Source: Tsukamurella spumae (GTDB taxonomy: Bacteria > Actinomycetota > Actinomycetes > Mycobacteriales > Mycobacteriaceae). Taken from it: 64,000 bases of DNA. The DNA lies in the NCBI RefSeq assembly GCF_012396015.1, contig NZ_JAAXOQ010000024.1, forward strand, positions 1 to 64,000. The letters are read 5' to 3'. Shown piece after piece: positions 42,303-51,327 of the stretch (positions are counted from its first letter, which is position 1; every line of letters begins with the position of its first letter). A program made the translations under genes and the position numbers. The notes below the pieces were generated by a model. That model was not told the DNA's origin. It searched no databases and was given only the letters and a program-made list of their open reading frames with translations.

Positions 42303-44114
42303 TTACCTCTTCCGGCCCGCGCGGAAGCGCTGCTTGCCCCCGGTCGGGCGGCCCGACGGTACGCCGGGGTCCGGTTCGAGGTTGATCAACTGCCCTGAAA
42401 TGCGGGTTCGCTCCAAGGCGTCGAACACGTCGCGCCCCAGATCGTCCGGCAGCTCGACGATGCTGTGGTCCGGCCGGATGCTGATATGTCCGAAATCACT
42501 GCGCCGGAGGCCGCCCTCGTTGGCGATCGCGCCCACGATCTGCGACGGGGTGGCGTGCTGGCGCTTCCCGACGGCGATCCGGTACGGCATCATCGGCCGC
42601 CCCGTCTTGCGGTGGGTCGACGGCTCGCGGTCGCGATCGCGGTCCCGGCCGCGCGCGGGACGCGCGTCGCGGTCACCGAAGTCGCGGTCCTTGCGGTCGC
42701 GCGCATTGCGCTCGCGCTCCGGGGGGTCGGGCTTGAGCAGGAACGAGGCACCGTCGCGCGACTGCAGCGCGAGCGCCGCCGCGACGTCGACCAGGGGCAC
42801 GTCGTTGGCGCCCACGTAGTCCTCGATGAGCCGCCGGAACATCTGCAGGTGGTCGTTGCTGAGGTTCTCGGTGATCGAATCGCCGAACTTCTCGACGCGG
42901 TGCGCGTTGACGTCCTCGACGGACGGCAGGCCCATCTCGGTGAGCGGCTGCCGGGTGGCCTTCTCGATCGCGCGCAGCAGGTGCCGCTCGCGGGGCGTGA
43001 CGAACAACAGCGCGTCGCCCTTGCGGCCGGCGCGGCCGGTGCGGCCGATGCGGTGCACGTACGACTCGGTGTCGTGCGGGATGTCGTAATTGACGACGTG
43101 GCTGATCCGCTCCACGTCGAGGCCGCGGGCCGCGACATCGGTCGCCACGAGGATGTCGATCTTGCCGTCCTTGAGCTGGCCGATCGTGCGCTCGCGCTGC
43201 GCCTGCACGATGTCGCCGTTGATGGCGGCCGCCGCGTGCCCGCGGGCGCGCAGCTTCTCGGCGAGCTCCTCGGTGGCGGACTTGGTGCGGACGAAGATGA
43301 TCATCCCGTCGAACTCCTCCACCTCGAGGAGGCGGGTGAGCGCGTCCAGCTTGCGCTGGTGCGCGACCTGCAGGTAGCGCTGCGTGATGTTCGACGCCGT
43401 CGCGGTCTTCGCCTTGACGGTGACCTCGACCGGGTCGTGCAGGTACTTCTTCGAGATTTTCCGGATACCCGCGGGCATCGTGGCGGAGAACAGCGCGACC
43501 TGCTTGAACTCCGGGGTGTCGGCGAGGATCCGCTCGACGTCCTCCTGGAAGCCCATGGTGAGCATCTCATCGGCCTCGTCGAGGACCAGGAACTCGAGGT
43601 TCGACAGGTCGAGCGTGCCCTTGGAGAGATGGTCGATCACGCGGCCAGGGGTGCCGACGATGATCTGCGCACCGCGACGCAGACCCGAGAGCTGCACGCC
43701 GTAGCTCTGCCCGCCGTAGATCGGCAGCACGGTGATGTCGGGCATGTGCACGGCATACTTGCCGAAGGCCTCGGACACCTGCAGCGCCAGCTCGCGCGTG
43801 GGCGCCAGGACCAGGGCCTGCGGCTTGCGGTTGGCGCCGTCGATCTTGGACAGCACCGGGACCGCGAACGCCGCGGTCTTACCGGTGCCGGTCTGGGCGA
43901 GGCCCACGACATCGTTGCCCGAGAGCAGGGGCGGGATCGTGGCGGCCTGGATGGGCGACGGGTTCTCGTACCCGACCTCGGCGAGGGCACGCAGGACGCG
44001 CTCGTCAATGCCGAGGTCGAGGAAGCTCACCGGCTCGGCGGCAGAATCGGAAGCCTGCGCATCACTGTCGGCGGAGACGGGGGCGGTGCGCTCGGCACCG
44101 AATTCTTCAGACAT
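42303..44114 (-). CDS. deaD: DEAD-box ATP-dependent RNA helicase
   Basis: A 603-residue RNA-unwinding enzyme used in ribosome assembly and mRNA turnover, especially in the cold. Motifs in order: Q motif PSPIQAATI, Walker A AQTGTGKTAAF, PTRELALQV, GTPGR, DEADEML, SATMP, IIFVRTKSATEEL and HRIGRTGRAGRKG. After residue 440 comes an Arg/Asp-rich basic stretch (RDRKDRDFGDRDARPARGRD), then a C-terminal DbpA-type RNA-binding domain (VGAIANEGGLRRSDFGHISI). This makes it the CsdA/DeaD type. It starts at ATG 44114, divergent from the acyl-CoA ligase gene. Confidence 0.95.
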   Translation of the reverse strand: MSEEFGAERTAPVSADSDAQASDSAAEPVSFLDLGIDERVLRALAEVGYENPSPIQAATIPPLLSGNDVVGLAQTGTGKTAAFAVPVLSKIDGANRKPQALVLAPTRELALQVSEAFGKYAVHMPDITVLPIYGGQSYGVQLSGLRRGAQIIVGTPGRVIDHLSKGTLDLSNLEFLVLDEADEMLTMGFQEDVERILADTPEFKQVALFSATMPAGIRKISKKYLHDPVEVTVKAKTATASNITQRYLQVAHQRKLDALTRLLEVEEFDGMIIFVRTKSATEELAEKLRARGHAAAAINGDIVQAQRERTIGQLKDGKIDILVATDVAARGLDVERISHVVNYDIPHDTESYVHRIGRTGRAGRKGDALLFVTPRERHLLRAIEKATRQPLTEMGLPSVEDVNAHRVEKFGDSITENLSNDHLQMFRRLIEDYVGANDVPLVDVAAALALQSRDGASFLLKPDPPERERNARDRKDRDFGDRDARPARGRDRDRDREPSTHRKTGRPMMPYRIAVGKRQHATPSQIVGAIANEGGLRRSDFGHISIRPDHSIVELPDDLGRDVFDALERTRISGQLINLEPDPGVPSGRPTGGKQRFRAGRKR

Positions 44115-44221
44115 TGTTTCGCCAGCATATGCGGTGTACCCCGGACACGCGAAACACCAGCAGATTCGGACATCCTCCGATAGGTTGTCTGAAGTTCACT
44201 ATCGCCCCCGAGGAGAAGCTC

Positions 44222-46000
44222 TTGCGCATCGAGGCCACCGCCGCCACCCGGTCCCACTCCGCATCCGACAACCTGACCACGAAGGTCCGAGCGTTGGTCG
44301 AGTCGACCCCGTCGTTCGAGCTGTTCCTGCGCCCCTCCGGCGAGGGCTGGTCGCCCGTCACCGCACAGCAGTTCAACGACCAGCTGACCGCCGTGGGCAA
44401 GGGCCTGATGGCCCGCGGGATCGAGACCGGCACCCGCATCGCGCTCATGAGCCCCACCCGGTACGAGTGGGCCCTCCTCGACTACGCCAACTGGTCCGTC
44501 GGCGGTTCGACGGTGGCGGTCTACGAGTCGAACTCGGCCGCCCAGGTCGAGCACATCCTCTCCGATTCGGGCTCGATCGCGCTGATCACGGACACCCGCG
44601 CCACCGCGGACCGGATCGCCGCCGGCGTGCCCGCGGGCGTGCAGGTCTGGGTCATCGAGGAGGGGCTCGTCGACGCCCTCGTCGCCGACGGTGCCGCTGT
44701 CGCCGACGAGGCCTACCTCGCCCGCGCCACCTCGGTGGACTCCACCGCCGAGGCCACGCTGGTCTACACGTCCGGCACCACCGGCAAGCCCAAGGGGGTC
44801 GTGCTGACCCACGACAACCTGCTCTCCGAGTACGACGCGATCCACCAGGGCCTGAGCGAGATGACCGGGCCCGGGGACAGCACCGTCATGTTCCTGCCGC
44901 TCGCGCACATCTTCGCCCGCGCGATCTCCGTGGCCGCCGTTCAGCACGGCATCCGGGTGGCGCACACCGCGGACCTGTCCAACATCACCGGCCTGTTCGG
45001 CGAGCTCAAGCCGTCCTACATCCTGAGCGTGCCCCGCGTGTTCGAGAAGGTCTACAACACGATGAGCAGCAAGGCCGAGGAGGGCGGCAAGGGCAAGATC
45101 TTCGGCGCCGCGGTGGAGACCTCGATCGACTACAGCAAGGCCCTCGAGTCCGGCGGCCCCGGGCTGGTGCTCAAACTCAAGCACGCACTGTTCGACAAGC
45201 TGGTCTATTCCAAGCTGCGTGAGGCCCTCGGCGGCAACTGCACGTGCGCCGTATCGGGCGGCGCTCCCCTGGGTGCGCGCCTCGGCCACTTCTTCCGCGG
45301 CGCCGGCGTCACCGTGTACGAGGGCTACGGCCTCTCCGAGACCAGCGCCGCGATCACCTGCAACAGCCCCTCCGAGCAGCGCGTGGGCACCGTCGGGCGG
45401 CCGCTCCCGGGCCACGAGGTGGCGGTCGCCGATGACGGCGAGATCCTGCTCCGCGGCCCGGTCGTCTTCGGTGGGTACTGGGGCCTGCCCGAGGCCACGG
45501 CCGAGGCGCTGCAGGACGGCTGGTTCCACACGGGCGACCTCGGCTCGCTGGACGCCGACGGCTACCTGTCGATCACCGGCCGCAAGAAGGAGATCCTGGT
45601 GACCGCCGCGGGCAAGAACATCGCGCCCGCGCAGACCGAGGATGCGCTCCGCCAGCACCCGCTGGTCTCGCAGGCCATGCTCCTCGGCGACAAGAAGCCC
45701 TTCGTGGCGGCACTGATCACCCTCGACGCCGAGGCCCTGCCCGGCTGGCTGTCGGCGCACGGACTGCCCGCGGACACCTCGATGGAGGACGCCGTCGCGA
45801 ACGAGACCTTGCAGGCCGAGATCACCTCCGCAGTGAACACCGCGAACTCGCTGGTCTCCAAGGCCGAGCAGGTCAAGAAGTGGCGGGTCCTGACCAGCGA
45901 CTTCACCATCGACGGCGGCGAGCTCACACCCACGCTCAAGGTCAAGCGGAACGTGGTGATGGATCAGCGCGCCGCCGACATCGCCGAGATCTACAGCTGA
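44222..46000 (+). CDS. long-chain fatty-acid--CoA ligase (FadD15-like)
   Basis: A 592-residue AMP-forming acyl-CoA synthetase that activates fatty acids with ATP and CoA. Start TTG 44222 has GAGGAGAA upstream; the frame is open back to 44114 but that part overlaps the helicase promoter. Motifs: P-loop LVYTSGTTGKPKGVVLTHDN (near 180-200), FLPLAHIFARAI, YEGYGLSETSAAITCN (A5), WFHTGDLGSLDADGYL (A7-A8 hinge) and the A10 lysine region ELTPTLKVKRNVV. The pattern matches long-chain FadD15-type enzymes. A strong bidirectional hairpin follows. Confidence 0.93.
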   Translation: MRIEATAATRSHSASDNLTTKVRALVESTPSFELFLRPSGEGWSPVTAQQFNDQLTAVGKGLMARGIETGTRIALMSPTRYEWALLDYANWSVGGSTVAVYESNSAAQVEHILSDSGSIALITDTRATADRIAAGVPAGVQVWVIEEGLVDALVADGAAVADEAYLARATSVDSTAEATLVYTSGTTGKPKGVVLTHDNLLSEYDAIHQGLSEMTGPGDSTVMFLPLAHIFARAISVAAVQHGIRVAHTADLSNITGLFGELKPSYILSVPRVFEKVYNTMSSKAEEGGKGKIFGAAVETSIDYSKALESGGPGLVLKLKHALFDKLVYSKLREALGGNCTCAVSGGAPLGARLGHFFRGAGVTVYEGYGLSETSAAITCNSPSEQRVGTVGRPLPGHEVAVADDGEILLRGPVVFGGYWGLPEATAEALQDGWFHTGDLGSLDADGYLSITGRKKEILVTAAGKNIAPAQTEDALRQHPLVSQAMLLGDKKPFVAALITLDAEALPGWLSAHGLPADTSMEDAVANETLQAEITSAVNTANSLVSKAEQVKKWRVLTSDFTIDGGELTPTLKVKRNVVMDQRAADIAEIYS

Positions 46001-46013
46001 CCCTCGGATACGC

Positions 46014-46051
46014 GAAACGCCGCCCACTGGATCGGGAGTGGGCGGCGTTTC
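46014..46051. terminator. bidirectional hairpin terminator
   Basis: GAAACGCCGCCCACT and AGTGGGCGGCGTTTC form a perfect 15-bp stem with an 8-nt loop. It lies between the convergent acyl-CoA ligase and DUF3817 genes. The A/T ends of the arms give short U runs in either direction, so it should serve both. Confidence 0.88.
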
Positions 46052-46064
46052 CCGTCGCAGGGCG

Positions 46065-46442
46065 TCAGAGGTCGAACTTCGCCCGGATCTCCGCCTCGTT
46101 CTTCTTCTCGAAGTAGAACGACGCGAACGGGATGGTGCCGGCGAGCAGCGTCAGGAAGAAGCGGAGCGCGGGCCAGCGCACCTTCATCCCGAGGTCCAAC
46201 GTGAACAGCAGGTAGATCACGTAGCCCCAGCCGTGCACTGCGCCGATGTACCAGAGCCAATCCGGCGCGGGCCAGTCGAAGAGGTTGGCGAAGACGTACT
46301 TGTAGATCAGCTCTGCGCACAGGATCAGCAGGAAGACACCGGTGAAGTTGGCCATGAAGCGGTATCGACCGAGCGCGCCCTTGATCTGGGTGCGGCGCTT
46401 GTCCGCCAGTTGCTGCGAGGTCGGCTTGACTGCTTCGGTCAC
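46065..46442 (-). CDS. DUF3817 integral membrane protein (Rv1342c-like)
   Basis: A 125-residue protein starting at GTG 46442, overlapping the stop of the upstream gene in a GTGA junction. After a cytoplasmic N-terminus (TEAVKPTSQQLADKRRTQ) there are three transmembrane helices: FMANFTGVFLLILCAELIYK, WLWYIGAVHGWGYVIYLLFT and PALRFFLTLLAGTIPFASFY, then a charged tail. This is the DUF3817 pattern. In M. tuberculosis the same pair (Rv1343c-Rv1342c) lies beside rdgB and rph, as here. Function unknown. Confidence 0.88.
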   Translation of the reverse strand: MTEAVKPTSQQLADKRRTQIKGALGRYRFMANFTGVFLLILCAELIYKYVFANLFDWPAPDWLWYIGAVHGWGYVIYLLFTLDLGMKVRWPALRFFLTLLAGTIPFASFYFEKKNEAEIRAKFDL

Positions 46443-46873
46443 TTCTTCTCCTCGATCTTCTCGCTCGTCGCCAGGTCGGCGAGGAGTCGGTTGTACTCGT
46501 CGTGTGCCGGGTCGTCGGGTGCGGCTTCCGGGGCCGACGGTGCGGCCGCCCGGCTCGGCAGGAACCCGTCCGGGATGGCGGTGAGCTTCGTGGTGACCGG
46601 CTTCGGCACAGGCCGGTCCTCGACCGCCGTGCCGGCCTCCTCGACCTCGAGCTGCTCCTGCAGCGCGGCCTCGTCCTCGAGCTGCACGAAGCGCCGGTAG
46701 CCCCAGATGAAGGCCACCGCGAACAGCGGCCACTGCATCGCGTAGCCGAGGTTGCGGGCGGATCCGGCGGTCGACTCGAAACGCCCCCACTGCCACCAGC
46801 CGAGCGCCAGGCACGCCACGGCGGCGACCACGACGAACGCGATCAGTGCGGGACGGTGGCGACGACGTTTCAC
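46439..46873 (-). CDS. LprD-like membrane protein (Rv1343c-like)
   Basis: A 144-residue protein starting at GTG 46873; the frame is open further upstream but that stretch is only the antisense of tRNA-Leu. The basic start KRRRHRPA leads to helix LIAFVVVAAVACLALGWWQW, then a periplasmic loop, a second helix YAMQWPLFAVAFIWGYRRF and an acidic cytoplasmic tail rich in Glu/Ala (ALQEQLEVEEAGTAVED). The WWQW-RFESTAGSARN stretch resembles the start of SURF1-like and LprD proteins. It is translationally coupled to the DUF3817 gene. Function unknown. Confidence 0.82.
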   Translation of the reverse strand: MKRRRHRPALIAFVVVAAVACLALGWWQWGRFESTAGSARNLGYAMQWPLFAVAFIWGYRRFVQLEDEAALQEQLEVEEAGTAVEDRPVPKPVTTKLTAIPDGFLPSRAAAPSAPEAAPDDPAHDEYNRLLADLATSEKIEEKK

Positions 46874-46958
46874 GCCCTCGACGGTACCCGTCGCGGCGAC
46901 GACGTCCGAAAACCGGTATCGTGACCTGCGCCGCAGCAGGTACGGTTCGCTGTCGCAC

Positions 46959-47040
<82 letters not shown>

Positions 47041-47044
47041 CCCG

Positions 47045-47479
47045 TCACGCTTGCGGCGTCCGCCGCGACTCTCCCCCACCATCCGCGGAACCGGCCTCGC
47101 GCCCCCAACGGATCAGGAACGCGACCACCCCGAACACCACCGCAATGACCATCGTCTGTGCGAGTCCGGCACCGCCGCTAGCGGTCTCACCGTTCGAGAT
47201 CGACTTCAAGACCGACGCAGCGGCGACCATGAGACCGACATCGGCCAACCCCAGCAGGCCGGAAGCGACGAACCCCAGCCGATCGGCGACGATACCGATC
47301 ATCCACAGTCCGATCCCCGCCGACGCACAAGCGGCGAGACCGATGAACACCAGGTCGAGTCGCACGTTGGCGACCCTGGATGCAGTCACCCTGTTGAAGC
47401 TCGACATGAGCACGACGGCGACAAGCGGTAGAGCGAGCGCCAGGGCCACCGACGCACCCGAGCCGCGATCATCATTCAT
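47045..47479 (-). CDS. four-helix membrane protein, unknown function
   Basis: A 144-residue product from ATG 47479 (an in-frame GTG at 47485 is an alternative). Four hydrophobic segments are visible: ASVALALALPLVAVVLMSSF, LVFIGLAACASAGIGLWMIG, GFVASGLLGLADVGLMVAAA and GLAQTMVIAVVFGVVAFLIR, with a charged C-terminus. The stop lies two bases from the end of tRNA-Leu, on the opposite strand, so any readthrough would be antisense to the tRNA. TATATT about ten bases before the start suggests a leaderless message. GC content is lower than in neighbours. No family recognised. Confidence 0.68.
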   Translation of the reverse strand: MNDDRGSGASVALALALPLVAVVLMSSFNRVTASRVANVRLDLVFIGLAACASAGIGLWMIGIVADRLGFVASGLLGLADVGLMVAAASVLKSISNGETASGGAGLAQTMVIAVVFGVVAFLIRWGREAGSADGGGESRRTPQA

Positions 47480-47533
47480 GTACACAAATATAGACTGTTC
47501 GATGTCACACCGCGCGGATCCTGCCGCGTCTTG

Positions 47534-47803
47534 TCAGGAGATCGGGATCTCCTTGATCTTCGAGTCCGGCTTCCCAACGGTCTTGCAGTACAGGATCGCC
47601 TGCTGCTGAAGGCCGCTCACGACGAGGGCCGAGGGCTCGTCGCCGTGCTTGTCCTTGTACAACGACGTCACCTGCTCACGCTGGTCCGAATCGGACATCT
47701 TCAGGTAGTTCTGGCAGGTGGTGTCACCGCCCTGCTTCGTGCATCCCGCGAGGACGAACACGATTGCGAGCAGGGCGCCGATACGAATTCGGGTTCCGGA
47801 CAT
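47534..47803 (-). CDS. small lipoprotein with HdeA-like C-terminal part
   Basis: An 89-residue lipoprotein starting at ATG 47803 with GAGGAG upstream. Lipobox FVLAGC (Cys 21). The mature portion TCQNYLKMSDSDQREQVTSL ... LQQQAILYCKTVG has two cysteines flanking a helical segment, like HdeA-type small periplasmic proteins and related actinobacterial lipoproteins, in which the Cys pair forms a disulfide. An acid-stress chaperone role would be inference only. It starts 10 nt after the LCP gene stop and is probably co-transcribed with it. Confidence 0.75.
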   Translation of the reverse strand: MSGTRIRIGALLAIVFVLAGCTKQGGDTTCQNYLKMSDSDQREQVTSLYKDKHGDEPSALVVSGLQQQAILYCKTVGKPDSKIKEIPIS

Positions 47804-47812
47804 GCGAACTCC

Positions 47813-49078
47813 TCAGTCCACGCAGGGGATCTGGCCGCCCCGCAGGGTGGTCCCGGCGTCGGGGGTGGGACCGTCGGACGGGGTGGGACCGTCGGACGGG
47901 GTGGGCGAGACGGTCGTCGTCGCGGGCGAGGCGGGCTGCGTGTAGCCGACGGGGTGCGGCGCCTGCGTGGTGCTGTCCGCCCCGGAGTCCGCCCCGGAGT
48001 CCGCCGACTCGTCGCTGCCGGGCACCGACTGCCCGAAGGCCTTCTGCACCTGCGCGCGGATGGCCACGGGGTCGATGATGTTCACCGCCTGCTCGTTCAC
48101 CGTGGCGTAGCCGCGCACGGGCAGCGTCGTGAAGGTGAGGTTCGTGCCGGCGATCTGGCCCGCCTGCTGCGCGAACTCCTGCAGGTTCCAACCGTCGGAG
48201 ACCACGACGTCCTTCTGCGCCACCGCGATCAGCGATTGCAGCTTGCGCACGTCGCCGAACACGCCCTGATCCTGCAGCTGGACCATGGCGCCCGCGATGA
48301 AGGCCTGCTGCCGGTGCGTGCGGTCGAGGTCACCGTCGGCGAGCCCGTGCCGCTGCCGGACGAAGGCCAGCGACTGCGCGGCGCTCAGCTTCTGCCGCCC
48401 CGCGGGGAAGGCCGCGCCGGAGTAGCTGTCGCGCACGGGATTGTTGAGGCACACCTCGACGCCACCGAGGGTCTGCGCGAGGTCGTAGAAGCCCACGAGG
48501 CTGACCTCGGCGAAGTGGTCGATCGGCACGCCGACCAGCCGCCCGACGGTGGCGATCGTCGCGGCGCGCGCCGACTCCCTGGCCCGGCTCTCGAGTTCCT
48601 TGCGGTCGGTGACTCCCTGGGCGACCAGCTTGTCCTCGACCTCCGCCTTGCGGGTGCCGTAGGCCTCCTTGATCTTTCCCTTCGTCCGCGATTCGACGCC
48701 GGCGAAGGTCACGTAGTCGTCGCGCGGAATGGAGAAGGCGGTGACCTTCTTGCCGTCCGCAGGGATGTGCATGAGGATCAGGGTGTTCGTGTTGTAGCCG
48801 CCGTTGTCACTGGTACCGGCGTGCAGCTGCTTGAGGACGTCTGACGGCAGATCGTCGCCGTTCTGGTCCTTCCGGGTGTCCAGGCCCATCAGCAGGATGT
48901 TCTTGGCGCCGCCGGTGGACCTCGCCACCTTCGCCTCGGCCAGGGCCCGCGAAACGTTGAAGCCGCCGATCACGAGGTTCGTGCTCCACCAGACGGTGCC
49001 GGTGACCGCGAGCACGAGCACCGACAGCAGCGCGATGGCCACACGAGCACCGCGGCCCGACGACGGTCTGCTGCTCAC
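47813..49078 (-). CDS. LytR-CpsA-Psr (LCP) cell-wall ligase
   Basis: A 421-residue membrane-anchored enzyme that attaches glycopolymers (in mycolata, arabinogalactan) to peptidoglycan. Start GTG 49078. One N-terminal transmembrane helix (VAIALLSVLVLAVTGTVWWS) precedes the LCP domain: NILLMGLDTRKD, NTNTLILMHIPADGKKVTAF, SIPRDDYVTFAG, KIKEAYGTRK, VGVPIDHFAEVSLVGFYDLA and QSLAFVRQRHGLADGDLDRT, with the Arg/Asp residues that hold the lipid pyrophosphate. After about residue 330 a Ser/Asp/Thr/Pro-rich tail with short tandem repeats replaces the LytR_C domain. It lies in a unit with rdgB upstream and a lipoprotein downstream. Confidence 0.93.
   Translation of the reverse strand: MSSRPSSGRGARVAIALLSVLVLAVTGTVWWSTNLVIGGFNVSRALAEAKVARSTGGAKNILLMGLDTRKDQNGDDLPSDVLKQLHAGTSDNGGYNTNTLILMHIPADGKKVTAFSIPRDDYVTFAGVESRTKGKIKEAYGTRKAEVEDKLVAQGVTDRKELESRARESARAATIATVGRLVGVPIDHFAEVSLVGFYDLAQTLGGVEVCLNNPVRDSYSGAAFPAGRQKLSAAQSLAFVRQRHGLADGDLDRTHRQQAFIAGAMVQLQDQGVFGDVRKLQSLIAVAQKDVVVSDGWNLQEFAQQAGQIAGTNLTFTTLPVRGYATVNEQAVNIIDPVAIRAQVQKAFGQSVPGSDESADSGADSGADSTTQAPHPVGYTQPASPATTTVSPTPSDGPTPSDGPTPDAGTTLRGGQIPCVD
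47863..47898. repeat. two tandem 18-bp units in the LCP tail
   Basis: GGGTGGGACCGTCGGACG occurs twice in tandem, encoding a repeated six-residue Ser-Asp-Gly-Pro-Thr-Pro unit in frame. Copy-number change would only lengthen or shorten the tail. Confidence 0.85.
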
Positions 49079-49105
49079 GACGCCACGGTACCGTGCCGCG
49101 CGGCC

Positions 49106-49723
49106 TTACTCCGGGACGCGCGCCGCCAGCTCGCGGAGCGGTTCCACCAGCGAACTCAGTGCTCGCGCACGATGACTCACGGCATTCTTCTCGTCCGGGG
49201 ACATTTCCGCCGCGGTCACCGCCGAGCCGTCGGGGAGGAACACCGGGTCGTACCCGAAGCCCCCGTCGCCCCGGGGCTCGCGCAGGATCGTGCCCCGCCA
49301 GACACCGCGCACCGTCGACTCCCCGGCATCGGAGACGAGTGCGCAGGCGGAGACGAACTCCCCGCCCCGCCGCGCGGCGGGTACGTCGGAGAGCTGCGCG
49401 AGCAGCAGCGCGGTGTTCGCCGGATCGTCTCCGTGGCGCCCGGACCAGCGGGCGGACAGCACGCCCGGCATGCCGTTCAGCGCGTCGACGCAGATCCCCG
49501 AATCGTCCGCGAGACACGGCAGGCCGGTCCGCTCGTACCCCTGTCGGGCCTTGATCAGCGCGTTGCCCTCGAACGACGGTGCGTCCTCCGGCAGTTCCTC
49601 GAAGGGCTCGACCTCGTCGAGGCCCACGACCTCCAGCCCGACGATGCCCGCGTCCGCCACGACCTGCCGCAACTCGCGCAGCTTCTTGGCGTTCCGGGAC
49701 GCGAGCAGCAAGCGCGAGGTCAC
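49106..49723 (-). CDS. rdgB: RdgB/HAM1 non-canonical purine NTP pyrophosphatase
   Basis: A 205-residue enzyme that hydrolyses dITP, XTP and ITP to keep them out of nucleic acids. Start GTG 49723 overlaps the rph stop (GTGA). Family motifs: [15 protein letters not shown] (residues 5-19), [60 protein letters not shown] and [11 protein letters not shown]. Length is standard. The rph-rdgB coupling is common in actinobacteria and equals Rv1340-Rv1341. Confidence 0.96.
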   Translation of the reverse strand: MTSRLLLASRNAKKLRELRQVVADAGIVGLEVVGLDEVEPFEELPEDAPSFEGNALIKARQGYERTGLPCLADDSGICVDALNGMPGVLSARWSGRHGDDPANTALLLAQLSDVPAARRGGEFVSACALVSDAGESTVRGVWRGTILREPRGDGGFGYDPVFLPDGSAVTAAEMSPDEKNAVSHRARALSSLVEPLRELAARVPE

Positions 49724-50502
49724 TGACCGAACTTCTTCTTCTGCTCGCCCTCGAACTCCGGCAGCACGCCGGGGTACGGCGCCGCGAGCGCCTCCTTCTG
49801 CACGGCGAACAGTCGCTCCGTGCCGGCGATCGCGGAATCGAGCATCCAGTCGAGCGTGGTGCGGGCGAAGGTCGCGCCCTCGCCGGTGCCCTGCACCTCG
49901 ACCAGCGTGCCGGTGTCCGTGGCGACGACGTTCATGTCCACCTCGGCGCGCGAATCCTCCTCGTACGGCAGGTCCAGCCGGACGCGCCCGTCGACGACGC
50001 CCACCGAGACCGCGGCGATGGCGCACGAGATCGGCTGCGGGTCGGTCAGTTTCCCCGCCGCGCCGAGGTAGGTCACCGCGTCGCACAGCGCGACATAGGC
50101 GCCGGTGATCGACGCGGTCCGCGTGCCGCCGTCGGCCTGCAGGACGTCGCAGTCGATGGCGATCGTGTTCTCGCCCAGTGCCGCGAGGTCGATGCACGCG
50201 CGCAGCGACCGCCCGATCAGCCGGGAGATCTCGTGGGTGCGTCCGCCCACCTTGCCCTTGGTGGACTCACGACGGCTGCGCTCGTGGGTGGCGCCGGGGA
50301 GCATCGAGTACTCGGCGGTCAGCCACCCCTGCCCCGAGCCGCGGCGCCATCCCGGCACGCCCAGCTCGACGCTGGCGGTGCACAGCACCTTGGTGTTGCC
50401 GAACTCCACCAGCACCGAGCCCGCTGGGTTCTGGGTGAATCCCCGGGTGATGGTCACGGGGCGGAGTTCGTCGTCGGCCCTGCCGTCTGCGCGTCTGCTC
50501 AC
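49720..50502 (-). CDS. rph: ribonuclease PH
   Basis: A 260-residue phosphate-dependent 3'-5' exonuclease that trims tRNA 3' ends. Start GTG 50502. Motifs include [78 protein letters not shown] and [20 protein letters not shown]; the active-site Arg and Asp residues and the phosphate-binding GTR are present. It is coupled to rdgB by overlap and lies 35 nt after the metallo-beta-lactamase-fold gene. Confidence 0.97.
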   Translation of the reverse strand: MSRRADGRADDELRPVTITRGFTQNPAGSVLVEFGNTKVLCTASVELGVPGWRRGSGQGWLTAEYSMLPGATHERSRRESTKGKVGGRTHEISRLIGRSLRACIDLAALGENTIAIDCDVLQADGGTRTASITGAYVALCDAVTYLGAAGKLTDPQPISCAIAAVSVGVVDGRVRLDLPYEEDSRAEVDMNVVATDTGTLVEVQGTGEGATFARTTLDWMLDSAIAGTERLFAVQKEALAAPYPGVLPEFEGEQKKKFGQ

Positions 50503-50537
50503 GCGCCCAGCCTATCGCCTACGACGGTGCCGGGTCG

Positions 50538-51299
50538 TCAGAGCTCGAAGACGTCGCCGCCCGTCACCGCGTCGACGGGGCCGTCGTAGGTGGAGCGGGC
50601 CTCCGCGAGCACGGCCTCGCGCGAGGTCCACGGCGGGATGTGGGTGAGGAGCAGGCGCCCGACGCCGGCGTCCGTGGCGGCCTGCCCCGCCTCCACGCCC
50701 GAAAGATGCACCCCGAGCGGTCGGTTCGCGGGGTCGTGGGTCCAGCTGGCCTCGGCGAGCAGGACGTCGGCACCGCGCGCCACCTCGACGAGGTTCTCGC
50801 ACACCCCGGTGTCACCGGTGTAGGCGAGGATCTTGCCGCTGGGCGCGGTGATCCGCAGGCCGTGCGACTCCGGCGGATGGAACATGCGGAAGGGCCGCAC
50901 GGTGAAGCCGCCGATCGTGTGGTCCTCCCCCTCGGCCCAGGCGGAGAAGTCGAAGGTGTCCGAGATGTCGTCGAGCATCGCCGCCGACTCGGCCGAAGCG
51001 CGCCCGATCCGCTCGGGGGTGTCGGCGGGCCCGATCAGGCGCGCGCGACCCGCGGCGGGCGTCGGGTGGTAGCGCCGCCACACCAGCAGGGAGGGCAGGT
51101 CGAGGCAGTGATCCGCGTGCAGGTGCGAGAGCATCACCGTCGCCGTGTTCGGGTCCACTCGCTGCTGTAACTCACCCAGGACGCCGGGGCCGAAGTCCAT
51201 GACCACCGGGTCGTGCCCGTCCACCTCCAGGAGGTAGCCCGCGCAGGCCGCCCGTGGACCGCCGACGCTGCCGGAACACCCGAGGATGGTGAGACGCAT
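50538..51299 (-). CDS. metallo-beta-lactamase-fold phosphodiesterase (Rv1339-like)
   Basis: A 253-residue hydrolase from ATG 51299 (ATG 51308, three codons earlier in frame, is an alternative). MRLTILGCSGSVGGPRAACA opens the fold. The metal site is VMLSHLHADHCLDLPSLLVW (HxHxDH), with the further ligands in ILAYTGDTGVCENLVEV and LLLTHIPPW. It belongs to the RNase Z-like group. M. tuberculosis Rv1339, in the same gene position, has been reported as an atypical cyclic AMP phosphodiesterase, so that is the best guess; tRNA maturation is less likely. It precedes rph in one transcription unit. Confidence 0.88.
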   Translation of the reverse strand: MRLTILGCSGSVGGPRAACAGYLLEVDGHDPVVMDFGPGVLGELQQRVDPNTATVMLSHLHADHCLDLPSLLVWRRYHPTPAAGRARLIGPADTPERIGRASAESAAMLDDISDTFDFSAWAEGEDHTIGGFTVRPFRMFHPPESHGLRITAPSGKILAYTGDTGVCENLVEVARGADVLLAEASWTHDPANRPLGVHLSGVEAGQAATDAGVGRLLLTHIPPWTSREAVLAEARSTYDGPVDAVTGGDVFEL

Positions 51300-51327
51300 G
51301 AAGCTCATGCTGCCAGATCCGCGATCG

